Positions 52,846 to 64,000 of a DNA stretch of 64,000 nucleotides are shown here, one piece after another (the stretch's first letter is position 1; each line of letters starts with the position of its first letter). The notes beneath the pieces are model-generated. The model saw only the letters and a program-made list of their open reading frames with translations. It had not been told where the DNA came from and searched no databases. This DNA comes from Dipetalonema caudispina (Eukaryota; Nematoda; Chromadorea; Rhabditida; Onchocercidae). Made by a program: the position numbers and the translations under genes. Where the stretch lies: assembly GCA_013365325.1 (NCBI GenBank), contig JABVXV010000008.1, positions 248,001-312,000 on the forward strand, read 5' to 3'.

Positions 52846-52983
52846 TTACAAACGCTTTACATAAATCTCACTTCGAATATCAGCCAAACAAATACTTATA
52901 AAAGACAACAGAACAAGTATAAAAACACGCTTTGCATCTCTTGAGACGTTATATTCGTTGGTTGGAGGCGATTTATTCATCAT
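52846..52983 (-). CDS. Candidate 45-residue membrane microprotein or first exon
   Basis: ATG at 52983 to TAA at 52848-52846. A polar N-terminus (MMNKSPPTNEYNVSRDAKR) is followed by one hydrophobic span (VFILVLLSFISICLA) and a short charged end. A perfect donor, TT|GTAAGT, overlaps the stop codon, so this may instead be the first exon of a type II membrane protein. Splicing to the acceptor at 50856 gives an immediate stop, so it is not an alternative coding start for the glycosyltransferase. Confidence 0.3.
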   Translation of the reverse strand: MMNKSPPTNEYNVSRDAKRVFILVLLSFISICLADIRSEIYVKRL

Positions 52984-54211
52984 TATTTAAAAACAAAAAG
53001 GAGGAGTTTGACTTGACCATGAAACATATTGTAAATATATCGACTTAAGTGAATAGTTCATTGACAGCAAAAGCCTCCAAACGGTAAGTGAAAAAAGCAC
53101 ATGAGAAGCATAGCGTATGAGTAGAGCAATTCTACAGACTCATTGCTTCCTTCTTCACTCGAGGAACCTGTGCCATTTGGTAAACAAGTGAAGTGATAAA
53201 TGCACTATTAACACTGAATCATACAAATAAAAATAAAAAAGATTCTCACCTGACTTTTACTTCTGTCTCTTTTTACATTTTTCTTCCAAACTGATATATA
53301 ATCTACCCTTGGGCTTCTAATAGATCATTCTCGTGGCAATGATGATAAATGTAAGGATGGTCATTTAAATTACATGTTTTTCATTTGGGGAAAATTAACA
53401 TAATACTGTCAGCATTATTTCTTCTGTCCAGAATTTATAATCCTTACAGGTCCAGTATTCTTAAGAAGTTAGTATTTATAGTGTTTCATTCAATGATTAC
53501 TAATTAAAACGAAAATAACAGAATTCCAATTAACAATGTTAACTAAGTTAACTAAGCAAACAAAAATAAAATCAAAAAACAAAGTTTTCAGTTAACCTTG
53601 ACATGTATGCAAAGAAATGTAAACATATAACATGTAACAGCAGTCAGTCGAGCTGTAAAAATGACTTGGTAATACTTTGGTACTCTTCAACTTCTTCATA
53701 AAACGTTTGAGTATTTTCAAGTTCTTTTGACATGTTTTTAATAATAATGATTTATTTCTTCAGTTCGCTTATTTTTTCCTCTCACTGCCAATTTCGCCAA
53801 CCAAGCAATTCTGTAAAACGAACATTTTTACATTTCAACAACCTTAAAATCCTCCAAATTCATTCTGTAAGATTCAGTAGTTAGAAATCTCAGATTGTCT
53901 AATGAAAATTTCTCTTATAACAAAAATTCCTATAGAAGTATTTTTCTCTGACTTAATCCCCTTAAAAAATCATACTAATTCTTTGATTTACATGATCATT
54001 CAAATTTCAACACTAGCTGTCGATAATGCTAATGTAATCACATATAATGCGAAACCCAAGTTTTCTTGACCTCGAGTACATACGACAATCTCTTCTTATG
54101 TTAAAGAAGTAGATAAGAATGGAAAACACTGAGGGAAAGAAAAGGATATTGCTATGGAAATAATCTCGAATTTATTAAAATAACAGCTTAAAAGGCTACA
54201 GGATTTCGATT
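52984..54211. other. Intergenic, no gene seen
   Basis: A+T-rich spacer between the microprotein candidates and the 3' end of the kelch gene. It contains repeated short runs such as GTTAACTAA near 53538-53556. No exon is supported. Confidence 0.45.
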
Positions 54212-57200
54212 CTAGGAACCAACTAGTACATTAAAACTGATGAAAAAATGTCTTGTATAGAAATAAACCGAACCATTGTTGAGCACTTCAATAGAAGAAA
54301 GGAACTGCGATCCATCGAAACCGCCCAGAAGATATATTTCACCACCTGAAGCTACTGTAGCCTTGACATTAGCACGTGGGATAGTGAGTGATGGACCTGA
54401 ACGCCATTCTCCGGTAGGACCATCCAAGATTTCTACTGAATTCAACGACTGCGTTCCGTCGTGACCGCCAATAACAAACAATGAATCTAGGAAGAATATT
54501 TTTTTTTCAATTAACATCTATTAAACAGAGAAACTACTATTCGTTCATGCTATCAAGTGCACAACGATCTAATGCATTCATATGAAAGCAGTAGAACTTA
54601 ATCTTAACGAACTGCAGTTTTATTTTTGAGAATGTTACTGAGAAATTCCTAACAAACCTTTTACCACAGCAACAGCAGATCCACGTCTAGCTGTTTTCAG
54701 AGGAGCTAGTCTTTGCCATTTTCCCGTTTTTGGAGAGTAAGCATCAACTGAATCCAGACATTTCCAACCATTGCATCCTCCACAAACAATCACGAGGTCA
54801 TGCCATGAAGTACAACCGGCCTGCCAAAGGATTTTTAATGTCAGTTGTATAAACACTGGTAACAATTAAAAAAATATAGTGTTGTGAATGAGAGAATATT
54901 ACCTGGAAACGTGCTGTTCGCAACGGTGCTATTGACGTCCATTCATCTAATTCCGGATTATACCTCTCGCATTCACCCAAAACGTTCTGCTCACAACAAC
55001 CCCCAATGCAATAGATTAGTCCATTCAGAGCAGCACAACATGAAATAAAAAATTTTACATGCATGCCTAAAATCTACGATTTCGAACAACTTTAAAATTA
55101 GCCAGAAAGAGCACAAAAAACTTAAAAAAACTTATTGCCAACAATAAAGCTAAAATGTCAGCGTATAGAACAAGTAAAAGCAAAAGATAAAGAAAAGCCC
55201 GAATGATTTACTCCCCACTGCTATATAAAGAAGTTTCTTCTGAAGTAACAACCACTTCACTTAATGTGAAAACTTAATATGTTCGCTTAAAATATTTTCT
55301 ACACAATTTTCTTGGTTCGATGATTTTCATCTAATGAATGTAAAAAGAACCATTATGACTGCGTCCGTGATGTAGTGATTTTACCGGTGACCATTTCTCG
55401 CTTTCTGAGTCGTAACATTCCACTGTTTTCAAATCTACACTTCCGCTACTACCTTACAATGACATATGATTGCTAACTTGCTTAAATAAATAATGTCTGT
55501 GAAGTACATTTTGAAACTCTCCCTAATAACGAAAACTACGGACAAAATCCTATGAAGAACAGAAAAAAAAAAATTCAACTGAATGTTCTGTTCGAAAACT
55601 GCTTACTCAATAATTAAACTAGAGCAAGAAAGCACCAGCAACAGCGTAAACTTTGCTTCCCACAACAGCTGCATCGAAACGACCTCGACACTGTGCCATG
55701 TCGGCTAAACGACGCCAACTACCCTCCAATAAATTATATTCTTCCACTGATTCCAAACATTTGCCACGATCATAACCACCTGTACAGATTAATATTCTAT
55801 AACTTCTACATAACTTTAGCAAAAAACTACATATGTACAGTTTATGTGGAAGAACGCTCACCACAAACAATGATTTTCCCGTCAATGAAGGCACCTCCAA
55901 CGGAGCATCTTGGACTCTCCATCTGCGGTAATGGGATACGTGAACCGCTTTCTGATGATGCCAATCTATAACAAAAAACTTAACCTTCGCTGCAGAAAAA
56001 TGCCCGACCAATGCATGCCGCAGCGTTTCTTTATAAAAACCAACGAAATTAAAATATTTTTCCTGCGAATTTTCCCTTTATTCAAAAACTAGCACAAATG
56101 ATTAACACTGAAGTCATTAATTCAGAAGCTTCAAGAATAAAACTTAAATTCAAACCTCACAACTGCTTCCTCTCCGATTTCCTGTTGTTGCTCTGTTTCA
56201 AAAGTTGGTGAAGGTTTCACAATCTGTGAAGTTATACATGGTTTTATAACATTTTCAGCTTCAGAAAGTTGAATACTGAGTGCAACCAAACATCGGTGAA
56301 ATACTGCCAATGTGATCCAGAAGTCTTCTTGAAATAAAGAATAGTAAAGCATGATATTCTTCTTATTTTATGTGTATATATATGCAACATCCTATCAGCA
56401 TCGGAATGTTAGAGCAATTCACCTAATGATTGATTACTTGATGCTAAAACAGTGAGTTATGCATTAAAAAATCCAATTTAAATATTTCTATATATTATAT
56501 TAACTAGCATCTACAGCATGATTATAGATTGAGGAAAATATCCTCGCCAAATAATTCTCATGCCTAACTATATCTTCATCTTGGTTTTATTTTTACCGGC
56601 CGTTCGGTGCACAGCGATCAATTTATAAGATTCATTATCGGGTTCAGTGTTTGAGCTCAATGAACTGTTACTATCCGCTGACGATAGTTTTGTATTGTTT
56701 AAACGACCTGAATTCAGATGCACTTGTGTAGCACCTGTGATATGATGAACAGGAGTCTGGACCTCCAATACACTGCTGAAAAACAGTTAGGATATTATGG
56801 TGTCTTCTTCAAACATTCCTCATGTTAATAGTTTCCATTTATTGATATTGATCAAGCATAAAATAGGGGTTTTATGAAAAGTGTTTCTCAAGTCTACCTT
56901 CCACTGTATGTACGTGGTAAATATCCGCCCGTACGTTTGTAATCCTGAATTATATCAGATGCTCCCACAGAACTGTGATCATCCATTTCCAAACAATCCT
57001 GCAACCTGGCGTCTGTGTCGGTGTATAACATATGCGTCTGCAAATTCATCGCGTTTCAATTTCCAAAATATTGTAAACAACGACTTTAAGCCACTTTTAT
57101 TTTTTTTCTCTTTGTTTGAAAGTACCTTTTCCACAAGTTGCTCAATCCACTGTTCAACACGATCATTAGTATGAGGTAAAGACTGGAAGTACTGCACAAC

Positions 57201-59018
57201 ACGCAGCGCGATATCCTCGCCACAGCACAGTTGCTTGGTATCATCAATGCTCAAAATTAAACGGACCTGAAAAGTTCTTAAAGTACTACTTTATGACCTA
57301 AATCAACTGAATTTAACTTATCTCGCTAGTTCAATCACTAATACCTTAATAAGAGGCAAATGAGTGAATTCTGGACTTTCATCAACGATTTGTGCGAAAT
57401 TCTTGGCAATGAAATTATCAACTTGTTCTACCAGTACATCGTCGTTAATATTAGCTTGACGTCGAATTCCTGAAATTCTTATTATTTGAAAAGATAGTAA
57501 TTTAATAAAATCTCAGTTCTTAGGATATACCATACCTTAACAAAAGACATAGCTTACCGATGCAATCTATGATATTGAGGTTTTCAATAAGATAGCGAGC
57601 ACAAGCTTTGGCAACCGAAGTTACTTGAAGAGCACAAGCTGTTTTATAGAGTTCGCCAACTTTTTTGCTGCTTATTTCCAAACTGGAAAATATTTTGTTG
57701 AGGTTATATCAAATATAGCTAAAAATTTAGTATCACATAAAAATAATTATCAAGAAGACGAAAATATGAACTGAATCAACAGATGTATTTACTGAATATA
57801 TAATCTGGAGCTTACTGAGAAGAGTAAGCATAATTCACGATAGCTTCGAAACAATCATAATCGGCTTCAGCAAATTCGTAATAAGAAAACGGCTGTAGCG
57901 TTATTGGCGAAGCAAGAGCTGTTGTTATTGGTGGAGAAATGGTGCCTACTGTCGACAGCATCGTTGTACTTACTCGTTCTGCAGTTCTTATTGGTGAGGA
58001 CTAGAACTTATTGGAAAAAAACAAAACAGCAAACGAGTCGTTCTGTAAATCATATATTCATTATTAGAAAAAATTACTTGAAGATCGACCTCCGTTCTCG
58101 CTTCTGACAAACATATCCATAAGTGCAGGTGAACAAGCAGCCAGAACAATCTGAAAATTTTTATCATAATTTCAAAATACATAATTTCATGTAAGTATTA
58201 CATATCTCAATATTACTTTCATTGAATTAAACTAAAAGACTCTCAAAACGTTCTGCTGAAAGGAAAGAAATAGAGTAAATGAAACCTTATGAGCAAGAAT
58301 CTCCTTTTCATGCACAAAAAGGACAACATCACAAAGTTCACGATTCAGCCGAAAGGTGTTCAAATGGGAAAGCAATGTATCCTACAATAAAATAGCTGTT
58401 ATGACCAACTATTTCTTTCATCCTCTCTTTTATAAATATATTATTGATCTTTCTTATATTAATGAACAACGCAAACAAAGCAGAAACACATCGTACAATT
58501 TATAATAAAAAATGCAACAACAAAGAACGTATGTAATTTACCTGCATGGAATTATCATACATTTTTAGCGTAATTTCTTCATTATGAATAGTCATCGATA
58601 TGTCTGATTCACTTGCATGTAGTGATGTGCCCCGTATTGGTATTTTCGGCTCCTAAATGCGGTACTTGAGTTGAGTGAATGAAGAAGAAAACGTAACTCG
58701 GCGACAAACTATACTTAGACTACTTTATTAAATTGAGTAGAGATTTTATTCGAAAGTGTAGAAAGTAAAACAGTCAACATGCAAGTAGCAACTCATATAT
58801 TGAACGAACGTTTACGCTAAAATAATCACAATACTTACCAGAAAAAGATTATCTTTACGAATACCATCATCATCATTGTCTTCATCATCACCATCATCAT
58901 CGTTGACTTCGTCATCATTTTTGCATAAGAAAATATGATTATTACTGGTTAGTAGAGGGAAGTGATTATCATCAACTGGACAAGGATCAAAGTTAGTTGA
59001 TTGATGAATGTTATCCAT
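54212..59018 (-). CDS. IVNS1ABP: BTB-BACK-Kelch protein, IVNS1ABP (NS1-BP) type
   Basis: Seventeen exons: 59018-58839, 58652-58542, 58381-58286, 58150-58078, 57978-57816, 57682-57558, 57469-57345, 57266-57126, 57037-56898, 56775-56597, 56327-56156, 55965-55862, 55779-55636, 55452-55385, 55073-54903, 54820-54658 and 54486-54212. All phases close to 809 residues. An Asp-rich leader precedes the BTB domain (LNRELCDVVLFVHEKEILAH, LAACSPALMDMF, IVNYAYSS), then BACK (YKTACALQVTSVAKACARYL, VEQWIEQLVEK) and a Ser-rich linker. Six kelch blades follow from about residue 505 (GGYDRGKCLESVEEYN, YCIGGCC, VCGGCNGWKCLDSV, IGGHDGTQSLNSV, LGGFDGSQFLSSIEV); blade 2 has AG instead of GG. Domain order and the BACK-linker segment match host IVNS1ABP, an actin- and RNA-processing-linked, possibly CUL3-associated protein. 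The exon 4/5 junction and the CGTAG acceptor of exon 15 are the least certain. Confidence 0.88.
58858..58915 (-). repeat. GAT/GAC-rich trinucleotide stretch coding an acidic run
   Basis: In exon 1 of the kelch gene an imperfect run of GAT/GAC codons encodes a mostly Asp segment (DDEVNDDDGDDEDNDDDG). Likely a length-variable microsatellite. Confidence 0.7.
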
Positions 59019-61162
59019 TTGAACGATTCTTTCTCGGAGTGAGTGGTAACAATTCCTATCAAATTTGTTTAATATTTGCAGTAAGCACTAAATGAATATA
59101 TCCTTTTAACAATAAAACGATGACCGAAATGAAGAAATAACCTAGACATCAAAGATTGGTGAGTCGAAACTTCTATTATCCTTTGCAGCCCAGATTCAAT
59201 TTCAGGACGGAAACAAATCTGATTTTCGGATAGGTTACAGGAAAGAAAACATGATCTCTTGGCTCAAAGTAACAGGAAGGAAAATAATAAAATAAGCTTC
59301 ACTATTCGAAAAGATAGCAAAAGTCGAGAACAAGTTAAAGGAGCAAAAAGGTCATTGTAATGAATCGAGTATCGATTTAAGTAAACATTTAAATTCGAAA
59401 TGAAAGGAGACGTGTGTTCACGTGGTATTTATTAGCAAGACACGTATCACGTGAACATTCAATGTCAATTAACCGTTTTGAAATAGTAACTTGAAAGAAA
59501 GAGAAATAAAAAAACATATAGTTGAGAGAAAATGAAAGCGGGTAAGAAATCAATGATTGAGTGAGTGAGAAGAGAGTTCAATTCCTGAGAGTAAGAAAGT
59601 ATGGAAGTGAAAGGAAGGTATCTATCATCCAGCACTCCTTGTTATTTACACCCCCCCCCCTCCCCCCCCCTTCCTATACTTTTTAATCAAATACCAAAAG
59701 ATTGAAGGGGAGGAGAATGACGTCATCGCAATCAATTAATCGTCTCTTATTCTCTGCTTTTTCTAGTTAAATTCATTTTATCATTTTCAGCTAATAATTT
59801 CATGATGGAAATTTCCTCTCAACAGTAATGATACACAGAAGAACAGCATGTGTCTCAGAGGTTTCTCTAAATTGCATTTCAAAGTTTAGGAACAGTCAAA
59901 GATCAAAAATGTGAATTTTCCATCAATGCAATTAATCATTAAAGTGACGAATGAATTAATGTTACATTCAATTTTCCTACTCTTCCGATTTATTCTGCAA
60001 GAGCATTCCTTGAATTGCACACTAATTGATGAGATATCAATGCAATCTTCTAGTCAAGCCTTGAATTTATGATTAGAATCGATAAGGGAAGCAGTTAGCA
60101 CTTCTGAGAGATGCCGAATAATGCTTTGTCAAAAATGGTTTTAATTACAAACATTTCAAATTTATATTTGCAGTATTTGGAACCAGTAGAAGTGAGAAGA
60201 TTGGAGAAAGGTCAAAGTGGGAGGTAAGATTTTTGAATTATAACGATTAACGATGTTACGAAAGCTTACTCTTCTCTTCAGGGAAAGTTAGAGATCAAAG
60301 AATCAATCAATTGAAATGTTGCTATCCTTACGAAGATAACGCTATGAAAGTTTCGATGAAATGAACTTGCTTTTATTCTCGTAAGAAATTCTCCGCGGTA
60401 GGAATATTTCGTTTTATTTCCAGAAGTTTTGGAAAAATTGATATGTTTACAATCTGATTTGAAATGAAATTTATCAATATTTATGTGATGAAAAAAGAAA
60501 CATGGCCCAAATTGATTGCTTACTACTATCAGACTTGGAATAGAAAGTATCTAAACATAAAACAGAATCAATGTGTTGAAGGGGTCGGAAAGAGATCGAT
60601 GACATCAGGAGTAAATCAAGAATTCCCGAGACTGGATAAATTTAACTGGAAATCAGTAATTTACCAAGGACCTCACGGAAATTTGTAAATTCAACGAACA
60701 AAGAGTTAAGCTATTGTTACCTTCGACACATTCTTGAATTGATAACACTCGAAAAAATTGATAACACACTTAATTTCTTGGAACTAATTAAATAGTAACT
60801 TTCAACCTGACCACATAAACAGAAGCGGTTCTTATCACAAAAAAAGCAACCAAAGAATTGATTTAAATTAGTCGAAGGTCAAGAGGCATTATCATCGATA
60901 ACATTTTTGATGAAACGAAATTCTATTAAGCCCGTACAGAAATGAGATAGTTTGTTGCTTCAACAAGATTTACAGCATAAAAGAACGAGAAGTTTCTTCG
61001 TTATCAAAATAACAAAAGTGGACAAATGAATGAGAGTGTTTTCAGATTTTATATCAAACAATGAACTTTTCGAAGTTTACGTTGAAGGATACTTTTCTTC
61101 TCTAATCATTTCCAATATCTTTTTGGTTTCTTTCTCTTTGAAGTGAAAGAATCGAAGAATGA
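59019..61162. other. Intergenic upstream of the kelch gene
   Basis: No gene supported. The + strand frame at 60464-60688 has no motifs or splice partner. The region includes the C/G tract and the likely kelch promoter. A perfect-looking AATAAA was not identified for the upstream minus-strand gene. Confidence 0.4.
59651..59670 (+). repeat. C10-T-C9 tract (G-quadruplex-forming on minus strand)
   Basis: Ten C, one T and nine C in an otherwise A+T-rich region, about 630 bp upstream of the kelch ATG. The minus strand, which is the coding strand of that gene, is G9-A-G10. Confidence 0.9.
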
Positions 61163-64000
61163 TTATAATTCATGACTCTTACACAGACCAAAAAATTGAA
61201 ACATTTGTTGAATTGCGCCTGGATTACCCAGTTTGAATGATGTCGACACTGGCTGTGATGCATTTGGTCGAGATAGTTTGGGACCAAATCTGAAAAAAGA
61301 GTCGGATATTTAGCAGTGATACAAAATGCTCAATTTGTCATATCATTGTCCTCCTCTGCCATATGCTACAACTTATGATTTTACGCCCACTATAATTAGG
61401 TTACCAAATAATACTAAAGAGCTATTCGATTCATATTTTCACCGATTTTAAAACATTTTTAGCATTAGAAACCTGTATGTATTTTTGGCTTGAGACATTT
61501 CTCTCATGACTGAGAAATCATTCAAAAATTACTGAAAACATTATGAATGAGAAGATACCGTCATCTACAGTAATTGGTTAAATAAAGTTCTCCTGAGATC
61601 GCTTGCTAATTACAACATGTGAAATATACCGTTGAAGTTTGAGCCTTGAATTAGTCGCACCATTCGCTGTATCATGTTGCATCCCGATTGTTAGTGAATC
61701 TTCATCTCGACTCAGCACAAAAGCGGGTCCATCGGTGGTCGCTGTAGTTTCATAGATTTGTTTTTCATGAGATGGTAAAGCTGCTTGTGCTATCGATAAA
61801 CCATCCTTAAATTTTACACTACATTATTGTCAGTTTTAGAAAATGACTTGCTGTCAGTCACTTATTATTATTCTTTAGTAACTTTTTCTATTAATTTATA
61901 TAACCTATCAGTCTTAGAAAATTCTGACGACAAAAAATATTTATTTGGTATTACCACCATTATCCCGAAAAATAAATCTGTCTTCCGTCACTCTTTAATT
62001 TTATTTACCGATCATTAAAGTTATTAGAAGTATCTTTTCAGATTCATTTACTGGTAGCCCATATGTTGGCAAAATATTTACCATTAATTTAATTGTATGT
62101 TAAAAATAGCATTGGAATTTCAAAACTTTGCCACCAGAATCTTTGAAGTAACACAACGGTATGCACCTGAATATTTTGCAAGAGATCGGATACCCCTCCT
62201 AATATCCCTTGTCTGCTTGCATGTTTCGATTTATCAAAATTTTCATCGTAAATATCATAATAATCAATAGCGACATCTTCCTTTACCGCTGAGAAAGTTG
62301 TAGATTGAATGGAAGATGTAGCGGTATCAGTTGAAGGTTTTGACGTTGATGATTGCGAGAGTACTTTCTCTGTTACAAATGCTGTCTTCACATTTGTATT
62401 TGCAATCAGCTTCTGAAAGATAAATATCTTTTCATAAAATAGCAATAGCCGCAGTGCCAACAAACCAGAATGTGATGATTTGCTTTTTAATTAAAAAGTG
62501 AATTTGATTGAAAAAAAAAAGGCTCCAATTTGATAAAAACTATTCTAGTTCTGATTCTTGACATTTTCTTATCTTTCGATTCTGGCAAATTAGTGGTACG
62601 TTCGTTGAAAGAAAACACCAACTGCTAACCTATTACTTCAAATTTCTGGACCAATCATACAAAAGGTTTTTCTTGTATTGATAACTGCTGCTAAAGTAAT
62701 AACTCACAAATCTATTAATCTGATTAAAAGCCTAATTGGTACATTCTTAAGTAGTAGAATGATGAGTAGGACGATTGTTATTGGTTTTACGAGGTATTCA
62801 CTTAACTTACCCTTGAACTTCGCACGGTTTTTTGTTCATTTCCGAATTGCGAAACTGTAGTTTTGGGAAATGTTTGTACATGATTCATGCTATTAAAAAA
62901 CCTCGAACGTACATCATCCAGACGATCCTGTTTCATAAACATCGGATCGACTCTCTGAAAATATTTGTTTCTTCACAATTGAAATATGGCAAAACAAGTT
63001 ATGAAATGGGATAGTTTATTTTCATAATTAAGTAAACAGATGAACAACTATGCATTCTTGCACAAATTTTTTACTTCATTTCTTTAAAACTCTGAAGTAA
63101 TTCTGTCCGTATGACTTTTAAGTCGAGATTTTACTGCAATCTCATTAAACACACAGGAATTAATTCTCTATAAAACCTGAAAACTAACAACAGAATCAAA
63201 ACGGCTATGAGTCCATTGCCATGGAATTTGACGCCGAATTCGTGAGGAAGCATTGTATTTCATTCTATTTTTAACATGAATATCTACGGGACACAACTGA
63301 AGCCACCATCGCAAGTCACTACAAATGAAATATAATTACAAAACATCAGTAATTTACTTCCAAATGTACTAATCTCCATTCGAGATGTCATTTTTTTAAC
63401 ACGAAGCACTATACGAAACAGATATCATGTCTTATTTCAGCAGTAAATTAGCATCAATTTTCGATCAATTGGAAATCTATATGAAAAAAATCGTAGTAAC
63501 TATGATGCGAAATAATATTCATATAATAGTATCAGATAACGAAGTTAATGTGGTAGAATGTTAATTCCTCAGATCTCAAACTTTGACTCGAAATTTCAAA
63601 TCTAAACGCTTATTCTAATTTATCTTCTCTATTTGCACTGTTTACTTTATTCCATTCCTACCTGATTGACGATCTTATCAACTGCAAGGTTTATGATAAA
63701 ACTTCCGGGTATATTATATTGCGGAATCCTAAGCAAAACACCTAACGAGTTGTACAAATATCACGTCTTCTTTCAACACTATGATAATATTTTAAATATG
63801 AAAATGAAATTAACTTGTCATCAAGTACAGCTTGCCACTTGCGTATGATTTGTGTTCCAGTAAAGAATGTTGATGATCGATGATGATCATTTAGGAATTT
63901 GGTGTCAATGCAATCATCTATTCGAATTTTGATTGATTTACCACTACAGCAAAGCAGTTGCCATACACTGAATGTTTCGGAACCATCTTCAATGATTCTG
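61163..64000 (-). CDS. 3' part of an unrecognised multi-exon gene (5' end outside window)
   Basis: Six exons close in phase: from the window edge to 63815, then 63318-63177, 62954-62811, 62412-62167, 61805-61630 and 61289-61163 (stop TAA). This gives about 339 residues of C-terminus. The first part is Cys/Trp-containing and folded-looking ([40 protein letters not shown]). The rest is Ser/Thr-rich and probably disordered ([18 protein letters not shown]), with an acidic [15 protein letters not shown] segment, ending [18 protein letters not shown]. No membrane segment is seen in this part. I do not recognise the family. Donors GTTAAT and GTTTTA at the first two visible introns are atypical, but the phases agree. 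Confidence 0.65.

Noticed and set aside
50823..52983. Idea that 52846-52983 is an alternative first coding exon of the glycosyltransferase gene
   Set aside because: Joining its GTAAGT donor to the acceptor at about 50856 gives an in-frame stop within three codons.
55061..55082. Acceptor TTTTAG at about 55067 for kelch exon 15
   Set aside because: It breaks the phase from the preceding exon; CGTAG six bases upstream keeps the frame and restores the normal W-to-M spacing of the kelch blade.
60464..60688. 74-codon + strand frame upstream of the kelch gene
   Set aside because: Starts in A+T-rich spacer, no motif, no splice signals in phase, and lies on the opposite strand to neighbouring genes.
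1..64000. tRNA, rRNA, CRISPR, prophage or bacterial insertion (including Wolbachia-derived DNA)
   Set aside because: No T-loop/anticodon arrangement, repeat-spacer pattern or bacterial gene was recognised by eye; a tRNAscan or nucleotide search would be needed to exclude short or decayed copies.

Overview
The window looks like a stretch of nematode nuclear genome, probably from a spirurid/filarial-type worm. The reasons are high A+T, many short exons, introns mostly ending TTTCAG/TTTTAG, and acceptor-like AGs placed just upstream of several start codons, as expected for trans-spliced mRNAs. The gene families are eukaryotic and the best readings are worm-like. The species assignment is inference. 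No virus, prophage, bacterial insertion, CRISPR array, tRNA or rRNA was recognised.

Layout: (1) 1-867 holds the 3' end of an unrecognised + strand gene. (2) About 0.9-21.4 kb is a gene-poor stretch with a few weak coding candidates, two more G+C-rich islands (about 15.5-16.05 and 19.7-20.6 kb), a 41-bp minisatellite, a CTGT microsatellite and an A30 tract. (3) 21.4-22.7 kb carries a four-exon gene for a small secreted protein that looks like the extracellular domain of a type II TGF-beta/activin receptor with no kinase. (4) 22.7-32.4 kb is gene-poor, with one possible small single-exon gene at 26.3-26.6 kb. (5) 32.5-35.0 kb has two compact housekeeping genes on the minus strand: the U5 snRNP protein DIM1/TXNL4A and, 0.5 kb downstream, Mediator subunit MED21. 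(6) 36.3-38.4 kb has a + strand gene derived from a Merlin/IS1016-like transposase whose catalytic residues look lost. (7) 40.1-43.0 kb (minus) is a complete P5/PDIA6 protein disulfide isomerase with an ER-stress-element-like promoter motif. Divergent from it is an unrecognised six-exon + strand gene (44.1-46.1 kb). (8) 47.4-50.8 kb (minus) is a Brainiac/BRE-5-like beta-1,3-glycosyltransferase. (9) 52.3-53.0 kb has two tiny membrane-protein-like ORFs. (10) 54.2-59.0 kb (minus) is a 17-exon BTB-BACK-Kelch gene of the IVNS1ABP type. (11) 61.2-64.0 kb (minus) is the 3' part of an unrecognised gene running off the window.

Exon models were built by hand from splice signals, reading-frame phase and family knowledge. 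For the named genes every exon phase closes and the total length is a multiple of three. The most interesting items are the kinase-less type II receptor ectodomain (a candidate secreted TGF-beta-family ligand trap), the apparently domesticated Merlin transposase, the ER-stress-like promoter of the PDI gene, and a C10-T-C9 tract upstream of the kelch gene.
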